NCBI RefSeq assembly: GCF_024809855.1
Contig: NZ_JANUEM010000002.1
Location: 310,001-374,000 of the forward strand
Reading direction: 5' to 3'
From: Rheinheimera pacifica
GTDB lineage: Bacteria; Pseudomonadota; Gammaproteobacteria; Enterobacterales; Alteromonadaceae
DNA length: 64,000 nucleotides
Shown here one piece after another: positions 45,118 through 52,548 of the stretch. The position numbers and the translations under genes were made by a program. Position 1 is the first letter of the stretch; each line of letters opens with the position of its first letter. Below the pieces are notes generated by a model, which saw only the letters and a list, made by a program, of their open reading frames with translations, was not told the DNA's origin and ran no database searches.

Positions 45118-46584
45118 ATGAAACAACCTAAGCTCTCTTTCTGGCAGATCTGGAACCTCAGTTTCGGTTTTCTGGGTGTGCAAATTGGTTTTGCGCTGCA
45201 AAACGGTAACGTCAGCCGGATCTTATCTGATCTGGGAGCCGACTTATCATCATTGTCGTTATTCTGGCTGGCAGCCCCGATTATGGGCTTACTGGTGCAG
45301 CCTATTGTCGGTGCGGCGTCGGACCGTACCTGGAATAAACTCGGTCGCCGGTTACCCTTTATGCTAGGCGGTGCCATAGTTGCAGCGGCGGCTATGGTAT
45401 TGCTGCCTAACTCGTCAATGATGGTGGCTTTTATTCCGCCAATGTTGTTCGGCCTGATTATCTTCGCTATTAAAGATGCTGCTTTTAATGTGACCTTTCA
45501 GCCGTTTCGTTCTCTGGTATCTGATATGGTGCCGCCGGAACAGCGTAACATCGGTTACTCTGTGCAAACCTTGCTGATCAATATTGGTGCGGTATTTGGC
45601 TCTATTTTGCCTTTTGTTTTAACCAATGTGGTTGGGCTGGAAAACGCCTCTAAAGCCGGTGAAGTAGCGCCTTCAGTTATTTGGGCATTTTATATTGGTG
45701 CCACCGTGCTGTTGGGTTCTGTGCTGTGGACAGTATTTCGTACCAAAGAATACGCACCTGAGCAATATTACGCCTATAAAGGGCTGGATTCAGAAGCTCA
45801 GGCTTTGGCCGAACAGGTGCGCCAGTCGCGCTCGCTGGGTGAGAAGTTAACCGATTTCTGGCAAACCATGAAAAGCATGCCGCGTATTATGAAACAACTG
45901 GCGCTGGTGCAGTTTTTCTCCTGGTTTGCGTTGTTTATTATGTGGACCTATTTTCCCGCGGCCATTGCGCAAAACACCTGGGGTGTTGGCGTAGAGTGGT
46001 ATAACGGCGCCTATATTGCCCAAATGGGTGGTGTTCCGGCGCATATTGCAGCCGCTAAAGGCGCAGCCGGTGACTGGGTTGGTATTTTATATGCCGGTTA
46101 CTCGCTGTTTGCTGTGCTTTTTTCATTAGTCATGGCCAAACTGGCTAACCTGTTTGGCCGCAAGTTTGTTTATTCAATATCGCTGTTAGCCGGTGGCCTG
46201 GGTTATTTAAGCTTTGTGCTGTTTACCGACCCCTCCATGACACATGTAAACCTGTTAATTACTCAGGTAGAAATTCCTAAAGGTGCACTGGGCCTGATGA
46301 TCCCAATGCTAGGTGTGGGTATTGCCTGGGCGGCTATTCTGGCTATGCCATACGCAATACTGGCTGGTGCCTTACCGGCGAATAAAACCGGCGTGTATAT
46401 GGGAATTTTTAACTTTACCATTGCCGCACCGCAGATTATCTCCGGCTTAATTGCTGGTTGGATCTTAGGCTCGGTATTTCAAAACCAGGCTGTATATATC
46501 GTAATGTTAGCCGGTGCCGCCATGGTGCTGGGTGCACTGTCGGTTTGGTTGATTAAAGAGCAGGACGATACTGCGGCTAAATAG
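45118..46584 (+). CDS. GPH/SLC45-type sugar transporter (maltodextrin)
   Basis: A 488-residue, 12-helix transporter of the GPH/SLC45 group. The start LSFWQIWNLSFGFLGVQIGFALQ is characteristic of the alteromonad maltose-type permeases, and GAASDRTWNKLGRRLPFML (motif A) follows helix 2. Middle-loop and C-half helices are complete. ATG is preceded by GGGGACC. Beside it, on the other strand, is the dextrin-cleaving GH13, and both share the 14-bp palindrome. Likely substrate is maltose or a short maltodextrin, coupled to H+ or Na+. Confidence 0.85.
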   Translation: MKQPKLSFWQIWNLSFGFLGVQIGFALQNGNVSRILSDLGADLSSLSLFWLAAPIMGLLVQPIVGAASDRTWNKLGRRLPFMLGGAIVAAAAMVLLPNSSMMVAFIPPMLFGLIIFAIKDAAFNVTFQPFRSLVSDMVPPEQRNIGYSVQTLLINIGAVFGSILPFVLTNVVGLENASKAGEVAPSVIWAFYIGATVLLGSVLWTVFRTKEYAPEQYYAYKGLDSEAQALAEQVRQSRSLGEKLTDFWQTMKSMPRIMKQLALVQFFSWFALFIMWTYFPAAIAQNTWGVGVEWYNGAYIAQMGGVPAHIAAAKGAAGDWVGILYAGYSLFAVLFSLVMAKLANLFGRKFVYSISLLAGGLGYLSFVLFTDPSMTHVNLLITQVEIPKGALGLMIPMLGVGIAWAAILAMPYAILAGALPANKTGVYMGIFNFTIAAPQIISGLIAGWILGSVFQNQAVYIVMLAGAAMVLGALSVWLIKEQDDTAAK

Positions 46585-46589
46585 TGTGC

Positions 46590-47753
46590 TTACTGGCGGT
46601 CGCGATAAAAGGTTACGGTATTGCGACCGCTGCGTTTGGCTTCATACAAGGCTTCGTCGGCCTGCTTTAGCAGGGTTTGAAAATCCAGGCCACTGAATTG
46701 TTTAGCGTAGGTTGCACCAATACTGATAGTCAGGTTAAGTGGTTTACCTTCAACCGTACCTGCGTGCTGCTCAACTTGCTGGCGCAAGCGCTGGCCAATA
46801 CAGCGGGCGTCAGCCTCTGAGGTATTGGGCATTACTATGGCAAATTCCTCTCCACCCATACGGCCGATTAAATCTGTTTTACGCAGCACCTGTGTCAAAA
46901 TTTGTGCGACCTGCTTTAACGCTGCATCTCCCACAGCATGGCCAAAGGTGTCATTGATGCTTTTAAAATGATCCAGATCCAGCATCATCACCGCCAATTG
47001 CGTATTGGCACCACCCTTGGTTAGATAAGCTGACGACTCACGCATAAAATGCCGTCGGTTTGGTAGCAGTGTTAATTCGTCTAAATTGGCTTGTTGCACC
47101 AGCAGCTGTTCACGGGTGATAAAAAACAACAGTGGTAGTAGTGCCGCTGCTACGGTAGTAAGTAGCATATGGCTGAGTAAAATCAGTTGTAACAAGGCTA
47201 CTGTGTGCTGGGGTAATGCTGTGTGCCAGTGGTTAAGATACAAATAGGTTTCTGCCAGCATGGCAAATGCATGCAGTGCCAGTGCGCATTGCAACAATCT
47301 GCTGGCAAACTGCGGTTTTGTTAAGGCCTGAAGCAACCTTATACACCAGATACAACTTGCGGCAATAGCAATAGCATTAAGCACTGCGGCACTGTGTGAA
47401 AACGTGTAGCTGGTACTTAGTAGTAACAAATATGCTATAGCACACATGCTGATAATTCTGAATGGCAGGCCTGCTGAAGGGCCGTGGATAAAGCGGACTA
47501 AACCGGTACCAACCAGCAAAGGCGGCAGTGCCAGCAACGCATGCGCCAGTAGCACACTGAGCACAGGCGGCACCTGATACAATCGGCTGGCAGCAAGCAG
47601 GCTGGCGATAACAAAAATCAGGCAGGATAACGCCCAATGCCAAAATGCGCTTTGCTGTGGATGCAACTTTGCCAGTAACGCCATATAACCGGCCACCAAC
47701 AGATTAACTGTTAGTGTCAGAAAGATTAAGGTGGGCAAGTCCAGAACTGGCAT
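46590..47753 (-). CDS. Membrane diguanylate cyclase (GGDEF)
   Basis: A 387-residue protein with about seven hydrophobic helices in residues 8-210 and a GGDEF domain at about 220-385. The active site is GGEEF in RMGGEEFAIVMP, and an RxxD inhibitory site (RKTD) sits exactly five residues upstream, so c-di-GMP feedback is expected. LDLDHFKSINDTFGHAVGD is the metal and substrate region. No EAL domain. The N-terminal membrane sensor is not a named type. Single gene, convergent with the transporter. Confidence 0.88.
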   Translation of the reverse strand: MPVLDLPTLIFLTLTVNLLVAGYMALLAKLHPQQSAFWHWALSCLIFVIASLLAASRLYQVPPVLSVLLAHALLALPPLLVGTGLVRFIHGPSAGLPFRIISMCAIAYLLLLSTSYTFSHSAAVLNAIAIAASCIWCIRLLQALTKPQFASRLLQCALALHAFAMLAETYLYLNHWHTALPQHTVALLQLILLSHMLLTTVAAALLPLLFFITREQLLVQQANLDELTLLPNRRHFMRESSAYLTKGGANTQLAVMMLDLDHFKSINDTFGHAVGDAALKQVAQILTQVLRKTDLIGRMGGEEFAIVMPNTSEADARCIGQRLRQQVEQHAGTVEGKPLNLTISIGATYAKQFSGLDFQTLLKQADEALYEAKRSGRNTVTFYRDRQ

Positions 47754-47877
47754 ATAAAGGTATTGTTAATAAGAAGGCGAATAAATTGTAAATGCAGAGA
47801 GGGTAATTAGCCAGTGTTTCTGTTGTGTGCACACGGTCTGGCAGCGGGCATTTTCATTTAATAGCGGGTAAAAAGAT

Positions 47878-49149
47878 TTAGTGCTGTTGATTAATAATGT
47901 CTACCACGGCATTGGCTGATTGCACGGCCGACTCCAGCAACGGCACGCCCTCCCATGCCCATGAGCCACAAAAAAACACCTGGCGGCCGCTTTGGCTGTG
48001 CCATTGCTTAAGGGCTTTATGCACTTGTGCAGTGCCCGGAGTAACAACAGCACGTTGTAGCGGTATCCGTGCCAGTACGGTATCCGGTTTGGGTTCAAAC
48101 AGTGGGTTCCAGGTTTGAAACACCGGCACGCTATCTGTAAGCGTAGGTTCTACCTTGTTAACCCAGACAGTAAACATCGGTTTTGTTAGTGTTTTATCCA
48201 GCTGAAAATTCAAAGCTGTCCAGTCTTGTTGTTTTAGCGGCATAAAGCGGCTGTCCTGATGCACCCAAAGCTCGCCTGAGTCAAAGCCAATACCTTGCAG
48301 TATTTCACGCTCAGCACCAAACTGTGCGTCATCCAAAAAACTTAGCTGGTTAGCCTGGGTGGCAACAATTACCCGGTCGAACACGCCACCATCACCGCAT
48401 TCATTATAAACCTGCACCCCTTGCCCGACTGTTTTAACCTGCACTACAGGGCTGCCACTATGCAAAGGCAGGTCTTTAGCCAGCGCCTGCACCAGTGCTG
48501 AAGTGCCGCCTTCCAGCCTACAAAGCTGGCTGCTGTGCAAAATACCATTCAGTAATAACAGCAACTGCGCTGCGGGCCAGTTTAACAGGTGTTTTTCCTC
48601 ACAGGTGCAAATGGTGGTAAGAATGGGTAGCACCAGGCCGCGCCAGAACAAGGGATCAAAGTTGTGCTGCTGTAAAATGTCAGCCAGCGTGGCATTGTTC
48701 ACAGTGGCATCGTTGCTGTGGTGCTCAAGCTGGCGGGTTAGCCGCCGTAGTTGCCAGATACCTAATCCCATGCGCAAGGCGTTGCGGTTCAGGTAGCGCC
48801 ACGAGCCAATAAAGGGCCAGCCCAGCAGTGGAACTTCGCCACTGCGAAACCAGGTATGCCGGTTAGTCCGGCTGCAGGACGTATTTGTACGCACGTTAAA
48901 GGTGCCTATGCCAACTTCTTTGGCCAGCGCAAGCAGGCTGGGCCAGCTTTCGGGGCTCATCACGCGCAAAGGTACATCTACCATGCCGCCATTTACGTTA
49001 AGGCGGTGGGCATCCATACCGTGGCAGTTATGAGCTTCAAATACTGTAACATTATGGCCGGCACTGCGCGCCCGGTAGGCCGCCGCTAACCCTGCCATAC
49101 CGCTGCCAACTACAGCAATAGAGTATCTGGCCCTACGTTCAGCCATCAA
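47878..49149 (-). CDS. FAD-dependent oxidoreductase (amine oxidase-like)
   Basis: A 423-residue flavoprotein. The N-terminal dinucleotide fold IAVVGSGMAGLAAAYRARSAG (about 11-31) is clear, with Glu in VFEAHNCHGMDAH at the end of strand two. The C-terminal FFCGSWAWEGVPLLESAVQSA closes the FAD site. The middle resembles NAD(P)-binding, phytoene-desaturase-like or amine-oxidase proteins often found in fatty-acid and lipid clusters. Substrate unknown. Start could also be ATG 49146. No lipid-synthesis neighbours except the desaturase 2 kb upstream. Confidence 0.8.
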   Translation of the reverse strand: MMAERRARYSIAVVGSGMAGLAAAYRARSAGHNVTVFEAHNCHGMDAHRLNVNGGMVDVPLRVMSPESWPSLLALAKEVGIGTFNVRTNTSCSRTNRHTWFRSGEVPLLGWPFIGSWRYLNRNALRMGLGIWQLRRLTRQLEHHSNDATVNNATLADILQQHNFDPLFWRGLVLPILTTICTCEEKHLLNWPAAQLLLLLNGILHSSQLCRLEGGTSALVQALAKDLPLHSGSPVVQVKTVGQGVQVYNECGDGGVFDRVIVATQANQLSFLDDAQFGAEREILQGIGFDSGELWVHQDSRFMPLKQQDWTALNFQLDKTLTKPMFTVWVNKVEPTLTDSVPVFQTWNPLFEPKPDTVLARIPLQRAVVTPGTAQVHKALKQWHSQSGRQVFFCGSWAWEGVPLLESAVQSANAVVDIINQQH

Positions 49150-49280
49150 TGCCCTCCCGGTTCTACATTAGCAACATCTGGCGATGTTGTTTTCAGACAA
49201 TAGGACACAGTAAAACACATTTCGGCGCCGGGTGTCGCCAAACGGTAAAAATGGTAGGGCTGGGTAGGGTTAAAGTATGC

Positions 49281-49490
49281 CTATTTCTGTGCGCGATAAT
49301 AGGCAACCAGCGCATTGGCGTGGCCGTGGCCAATGCCATGCTGCGTTTTTAAAAACGCTACCTGCGCCATATGCGGTTGATCCTTAACGTTATCCAGCAA
49401 GGTTAACCAGTGTTGTATGCTCTGGCCGTAGTTTTTTTCAATCGACGGAAAATAAGACGCCGGGCCTTTAACAGCTTGTTCTTTGCTCAT
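49281..49490 (-). CDS. DUF4287 family small protein
   Basis: A 69-residue protein that matches DUF4287: PASYFPSIEKNYGQSIQHWLTLL, then a helix, then HGIGHGHANALVAYYRA. This helical domain is commonly found in small uncharacterised bacterial proteins. Function unknown. It begins with ATG, with AGGAACC before it. A small hairpin (CAACATC/GATGTTG, 49172-49189) lies between it and the downstream FAD gene on the same strand. Confidence 0.75.
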   Translation of the reverse strand: MSKEQAVKGPASYFPSIEKNYGQSIQHWLTLLDNVKDQPHMAQVAFLKTQHGIGHGHANALVAYYRAQK

Positions 49491-49583
49491 TGGGGTTCCT
49501 GTTAGCTAAGTGATACTAAGGTGTAGTCGTACCATAGCGGGAAAATTCGACATGGCAAATAAAGAATATTCAAAAAGTATTCT

Positions 49584-49621
49584 CAACCAAATATGCAACC
49601 ATAAGGTTGCATATTTGGTTG
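49584..49621. promoter_or_regulatory. Perfect 17-bp inverted repeat, ArsR operator candidate
   Basis: CAACCAAATATGCAACC (49584-49600) and its exact reverse complement (49605-49621) are separated by ATAA. It lies 53 bp before the SRPBCC gene, whose partner encodes an ArsR-type repressor. This length and perfection are unlikely by chance, so it is probably the operator; a terminator is less likely as no gene ends here. Confidence 0.75.
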
Positions 49622-49674
49622 TGCTGTGCTTTAGTTAAGCCGTAGTAAAACTAAACTCAAATACGAGGCAACTT

Positions 49675-50121
49675 ATGCAAAATATTATTCAGCGCGACCT
49701 TACTATTAACGCCACAGCAGAGCGCATATATAACGCCATTGCCACACCAGAGCAGGTGGTAAAGTGGTTTCCCGATACGTTAACAGGCGAATACCGGCAG
49801 GGCGCACAAGCGGTATTCAGCTTTGGCGAAAAACACAGAAGCAGTGTTTACATTGAAGCCGCCAACCCTTACAACTACTTTGCTTATCGTTGGGTGCCAG
49901 GCGGCAATAATTTTATTGGTGAAGTACTTACTGTACCGCATACTCTGGTTGAGTTTCGTATTACAGAGCTGGAACCGGGCCGCTGTAAAATCAGCTTAAC
50001 TGAAACCGGCTTTGCCGATTTACCGGCAGATATTGCCGCCAGCAGTCTGGCGCAAAACAGCAATGGCTGGGACTTTATGCTGACACGGCTACAACAATAT
50101 TTTAGCAAGGAGGGCAAGTGA
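49675..50121 (+). CDS. SRPBCC (AHSA1-like) protein
   Basis: A 148-residue AHSA1/SRPBCC-domain protein: INATAERIYNAIATPEQVVKWFPDTL at the N-terminus is the standard family start, and VEFRITELEPGRCKISLTETGF the standard strand pair, ending in LTRLQQYFSKEGK. These proteins bind hydrophobic ligands or act as stress co-factors. It overlaps the ArsR gene by 4 bp (GTGA), so translation is coupled. The pairing of such a domain with an ArsR repressor is a common small operon. Confidence 0.85.
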   Translation: MQNIIQRDLTINATAERIYNAIATPEQVVKWFPDTLTGEYRQGAQAVFSFGEKHRSSVYIEAANPYNYFAYRWVPGGNNFIGEVLTVPHTLVEFRITELEPGRCKISLTETGFADLPADIAASSLAQNSNGWDFMLTRLQQYFSKEGK

Positions 50122-50435
50122 GCCAGGCTGCTATAGCACAAATATTTAAAGCACTGGGCGACCCGGTGCGGTTGCAGATAGTGCAACGCTTATCGAATGG
50201 CGCTGCACTTTGTATGGGTGAACTGTCTAAAGATCTCGGTATTAGCCGCCAGGGCGCGCGTAAGCAAATTCAGGCGCTGGTGTCAGCAAAAGTAGTACAG
50301 CTGCACCCGGCCGGGCGCGAAGTAAAAGTGCAGTTAGACTCGGCTGCCCTACAGCAAGGGCGTGATTTTATCACTGCGCTGGAAGCACAGTGGGATCAAC
50401 GCTTGCTGGCATTAAAGCAGTTTACCGAGCAGTGA
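50118..50435 (+). CDS. ArsR-family winged-helix regulator
   Basis: A 105-residue ArsR-fold regulator: IFKALGDPVRLQIVQRLSNG, then MGELSKDLGISRQGARKQIQALVSAKVV, the recognition helix, then a wing. No ELCVCDL-type metal-binding cysteine pair is present, so it is probably not a metal sensor. GTG start 50118 overlaps the SRPBCC stop. Together with the upstream 17-bp palindrome this makes a self-contained regulated operon. The signal could be a ligand of the SRPBCC partner. Confidence 0.88.
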   Translation: MSQAAIAQIFKALGDPVRLQIVQRLSNGAALCMGELSKDLGISRQGARKQIQALVSAKVVQLHPAGREVKVQLDSAALQQGRDFITALEAQWDQRLLALKQFTEQ

Positions 50436-50454
50436 ATGCCAGAGCGTGTGATAT

Positions 50455-50742
50455 TTAAGGCAGTTGCAGCAGGCGCTCGCTACGCCAGACGCGGGCCAGG
50501 CTAATGCAGTCTGCCTCGCGCAGATAAACCATACGAAACGGCGGTAGGATAATTTCACGGATATTGGCCTGATTAAACTCGGGCACTATCCTGCCGGAAT
50601 CTGGTTGAGCAGTAAGGCGCTGTGCTGCGGCCAAAATATCTGTAATAAACCGCTGGCCAATATGCGGCACGCCTTGCTCCAGATACCAGGCTTTTATCGC
50701 CAATAAGTCAGACATTGCCGACTGAGCAAGCTCTAACCGCAC
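50455..50742 (-). CDS. parE: ParE/RelE-superfamily toxin
   Basis: A 95-residue toxin of the ParE/RelE fold: LELAQSAMSDLLAIKAWYLEQG, an internal TAQPDSGRIVPEF, and REIILPPFRMVYLREADCI-type C-terminal strands, all diagnostic. ParE-type proteins poison gyrase, whereas RelE-type ones cleave mRNA; the fold alone does not settle it, but ParE fits better. The GTG start follows immediately after the antitoxin's TGA, so the pair is coupled. Confidence 0.85.
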   Translation of the reverse strand: MRLELAQSAMSDLLAIKAWYLEQGVPHIGQRFITDILAAAQRLTAQPDSGRIVPEFNQANIREIILPPFRMVYLREADCISLARVWRSERLLQLP

Positions 50743-51012
50743 TCAGCCGATCCCCAGCAGCTGTTTAGCCTGTTCTGCAGTAATAGTGTTGCCATCACGA
50801 ATATCCGCCAGGCCGGTGGCAATTGCTTTAACAAAGCGCAATTCTTCAGCGGTGTTTTCGTAATCCTCCAGCGCCTGCACCACGGCAACGCCGCGGCCAC
50901 GGCTGGTAAGCAGCACTGGCCGGTGGGTGCTATTGGTTTGCGTTACCACTTTACCGGGGTTTATTTTTAAATCCGATAACGGCACCACGTCTTCAGAGAA
51001 TTTGGTTTGCAT
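50743..51012 (-). CDS. Phd/YefM-type antitoxin
   Basis: An 89-residue Phd/YefM antitoxin: VVPLSDLKINPGKVVTQTNS and HRPVLLTSRGRGVAVVQALEDYE form the family DNA-binding and dimer core. The C-terminus binds and neutralises the toxin. I prefer ATG 51012 over the adjacent ATG 51015 because AGGAG then has better spacing. The palindrome at 51023-51048 sits directly before it and is probably its operator. Confidence 0.85.
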   Translation of the reverse strand: MQTKFSEDVVPLSDLKINPGKVVTQTNSTHRPVLLTSRGRGVAVVQALEDYENTAEELRFVKAIATGLADIRDGNTITAEQAKQLLGIG

Positions 51013-51022
51013 CATCAGCTCC

Positions 51023-51048
51023 TGCTATTAATAGTGTCATTAATAGCA
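51023..51048. promoter_or_regulatory. Toxin-antitoxin operator palindrome
   Basis: TGCTATTAAT (51023-51032) and ATTAATAGCA (51039-51048) are exact inverted repeats six bases apart, directly upstream of the antitoxin. Phd/YefM antitoxins usually bind such sites together with the toxin. Confidence 0.75.
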
Positions 51049-51199
51049 CCTGTTAAAAGGTGCCGTCAAGTGGTGTTAGTGTCAGAGATTTAATAATGGC
51101 AGGCTTTTCATAGGCACTTTTTATCAATTGCTATATTCCTTGCCAGGCACCACAATGTTTTAGTTAACCCACCACAATCAAACATTAAAGGACAGGACT

Positions 51200-51337
51200 A
51201 TGACTCTGCATATTGACCTTATTCCAGTGCTCTCCATCGTTGCCGGCATTTTGATACTGATCCGGCCCAGGATCCTAAACTATGTAGTGGCTATTTATCT
51301 GATCGCCGTCGGTGTAATCCAGATTTTTGGCTTGTAA
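51200..51337 (+). CDS. DUF3096 small membrane protein
   Basis: A 45-residue hydrophobic protein: LSIVAGILILIRPRILNYVV, then AIYLIAVGVIQIFG, matching the DUF3096 family. It has two short transmembrane stretches with Arg-Pro-Arg between them. GGACAGG sits before the ATG. Function unknown. Confidence 0.75.
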   Translation: MTLHIDLIPVLSIVAGILILIRPRILNYVVAIYLIAVGVIQIFGL

Positions 51338-51364
51338 AGTTGATTAACGGGCAAACATAAGCAA

Positions 51365-52402
51365 TCAATTTGTTCTGACTGTTTGCTCTTCATTCCAACG
51401 ATTGCCGCTAACAAAAGTGGACAGATCATTACACCTAACCCCTTGTTCGCGTATCACCTTAAGGGCTTGTGTGGCCACCAGTTGGCGTAAATAGAATGGC
51501 TGATGCACCACAAAATGATGGATAGTATGGGTGCTGCCAAAGTTAAAACAAAATAGCTGCAGCGGCATAAAATACCAGCGATCCAGAATTTGAGTTTGCT
51601 GTAGCACGTTATGTACGTTGCCATAATAATGCATATGAGAAGTGATAAAATTTAAACAGAACGAGCGAAGAACGTTAGGGGCGATTAGCACTACTACGGC
51701 GAAATCAATGCCTTGCATTAGCCATACTAAGCTCTCTGGATAGGAACCTGCGCTAATGCCGCCGAATAGCGCATCATAGGCGTGGAATAACAAAAACACA
51801 TACCAAGTTAAAAAGTACAGGCTGGCCAGCGGAAAGCTCGCTTGCAGCAGCTTTTGTACGGAAAAGTTATCGACTTCCCGGCGCAAAATAGCGCGGCGTA
51901 TAAACAGACCCGATAACCCATCAAACATCACGATAAAACGGCTAAAGCCATAGGCGATGCCATTGCCTACCAGGCGTTCTTCTATATCGTTGGTGCTGCC
52001 GGAGACTTTATGATGTAACAGGTGCATACCGCGCCTGTACCAGGGGCTAACTGTGTTAGGGCGCATCAACCAGGTTAGCAGCATCATGCCGTGGTAGATA
52101 ATTGGCGTGTTACGAAAATACTGACGATGGATCAGATCATGTTCAATTTCATGCGACACGGATGCACACAGTGCGGCCACGATTATACAAACCCAGGCCG
52201 GAATTAACTGCAGGTAATATAAACCAGCGGCAGTTACCATCCCCGTTAGGGCAAATAATAAGATACCCAAACCAAGCCAATCCTGGTAGCGCAGGATGGC
52301 ATAGCGTTCGCGCCAATAATGTTCTTCGGCCCGAATAGCCTGAATGATGTAGCGGACCCGTTGCTGTGCGGATAGCTCATCTGATGCGTTGCTTACTGAC
52401 AT
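51365..52402 (-). CDS. Membrane fatty acid desaturase-family protein
   Basis: A 345-residue membrane protein with three histidine boxes: HEIEHDLIH (about 86-94), HLLHH (about 128-132) and HTIHH (about 299-303). These are the diiron ligands of the fatty-acid desaturase/hydroxylase superfamily. About four to six transmembrane helices surround them. Whether it desaturates or hydroxylates, and on which lipid, cannot be read. It faces the DUF3096 gene. A TTCAGCTGACAGCTGAA palindrome lies 39 bp upstream of its start. Confidence 0.85.
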   Translation of the reverse strand: MSVSNASDELSAQQRVRYIIQAIRAEEHYWRERYAILRYQDWLGLGILLFALTGMVTAAGLYYLQLIPAWVCIIVAALCASVSHEIEHDLIHRQYFRNTPIIYHGMMLLTWLMRPNTVSPWYRRGMHLLHHKVSGSTNDIEERLVGNGIAYGFSRFIVMFDGLSGLFIRRAILRREVDNFSVQKLLQASFPLASLYFLTWYVFLLFHAYDALFGGISAGSYPESLVWLMQGIDFAVVVLIAPNVLRSFCLNFITSHMHYYGNVHNVLQQTQILDRWYFMPLQLFCFNFGSTHTIHHFVVHQPFYLRQLVATQALKVIREQGVRCNDLSTFVSGNRWNEEQTVRTN

Positions 52403-52440
52403 CTACGTAGCCTTTGCAAATAGAGCAGCCTAACAGATAG

Positions 52441-52457
52441 TTCAGCTGACAGCTGAA
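52441..52457. repeat. 17-bp palindrome upstream of the desaturase
   Basis: TTCAGCTG, a central A, then CAGCTGAA form an exact palindrome upstream of the desaturase gene. It could be a regulator site, but its partner is unknown. Confidence 0.4.
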
Positions 52458-52548
52458 ATTAATGCACTAAGCACCCTTTCGCTATGTCTGGCATGGCAAT
52501 GCGGCTTGCACTTTACAGCGTGTTTCAGCCGCTTCTACTGTGCTGAAA

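Noticed and set aside
44826-45377. Minus-strand ORF across the maltodextrin promoter region
   Set aside because: It overlaps the starts of both real genes and the operator, and has no family-like sequence.
47825-47834. GTGTGCACAC palindrome before the FAD gene region
   Set aside because: Only 10 bp and downstream of both neighbouring genes' coding starts in no promoter-like position; it could be chance.
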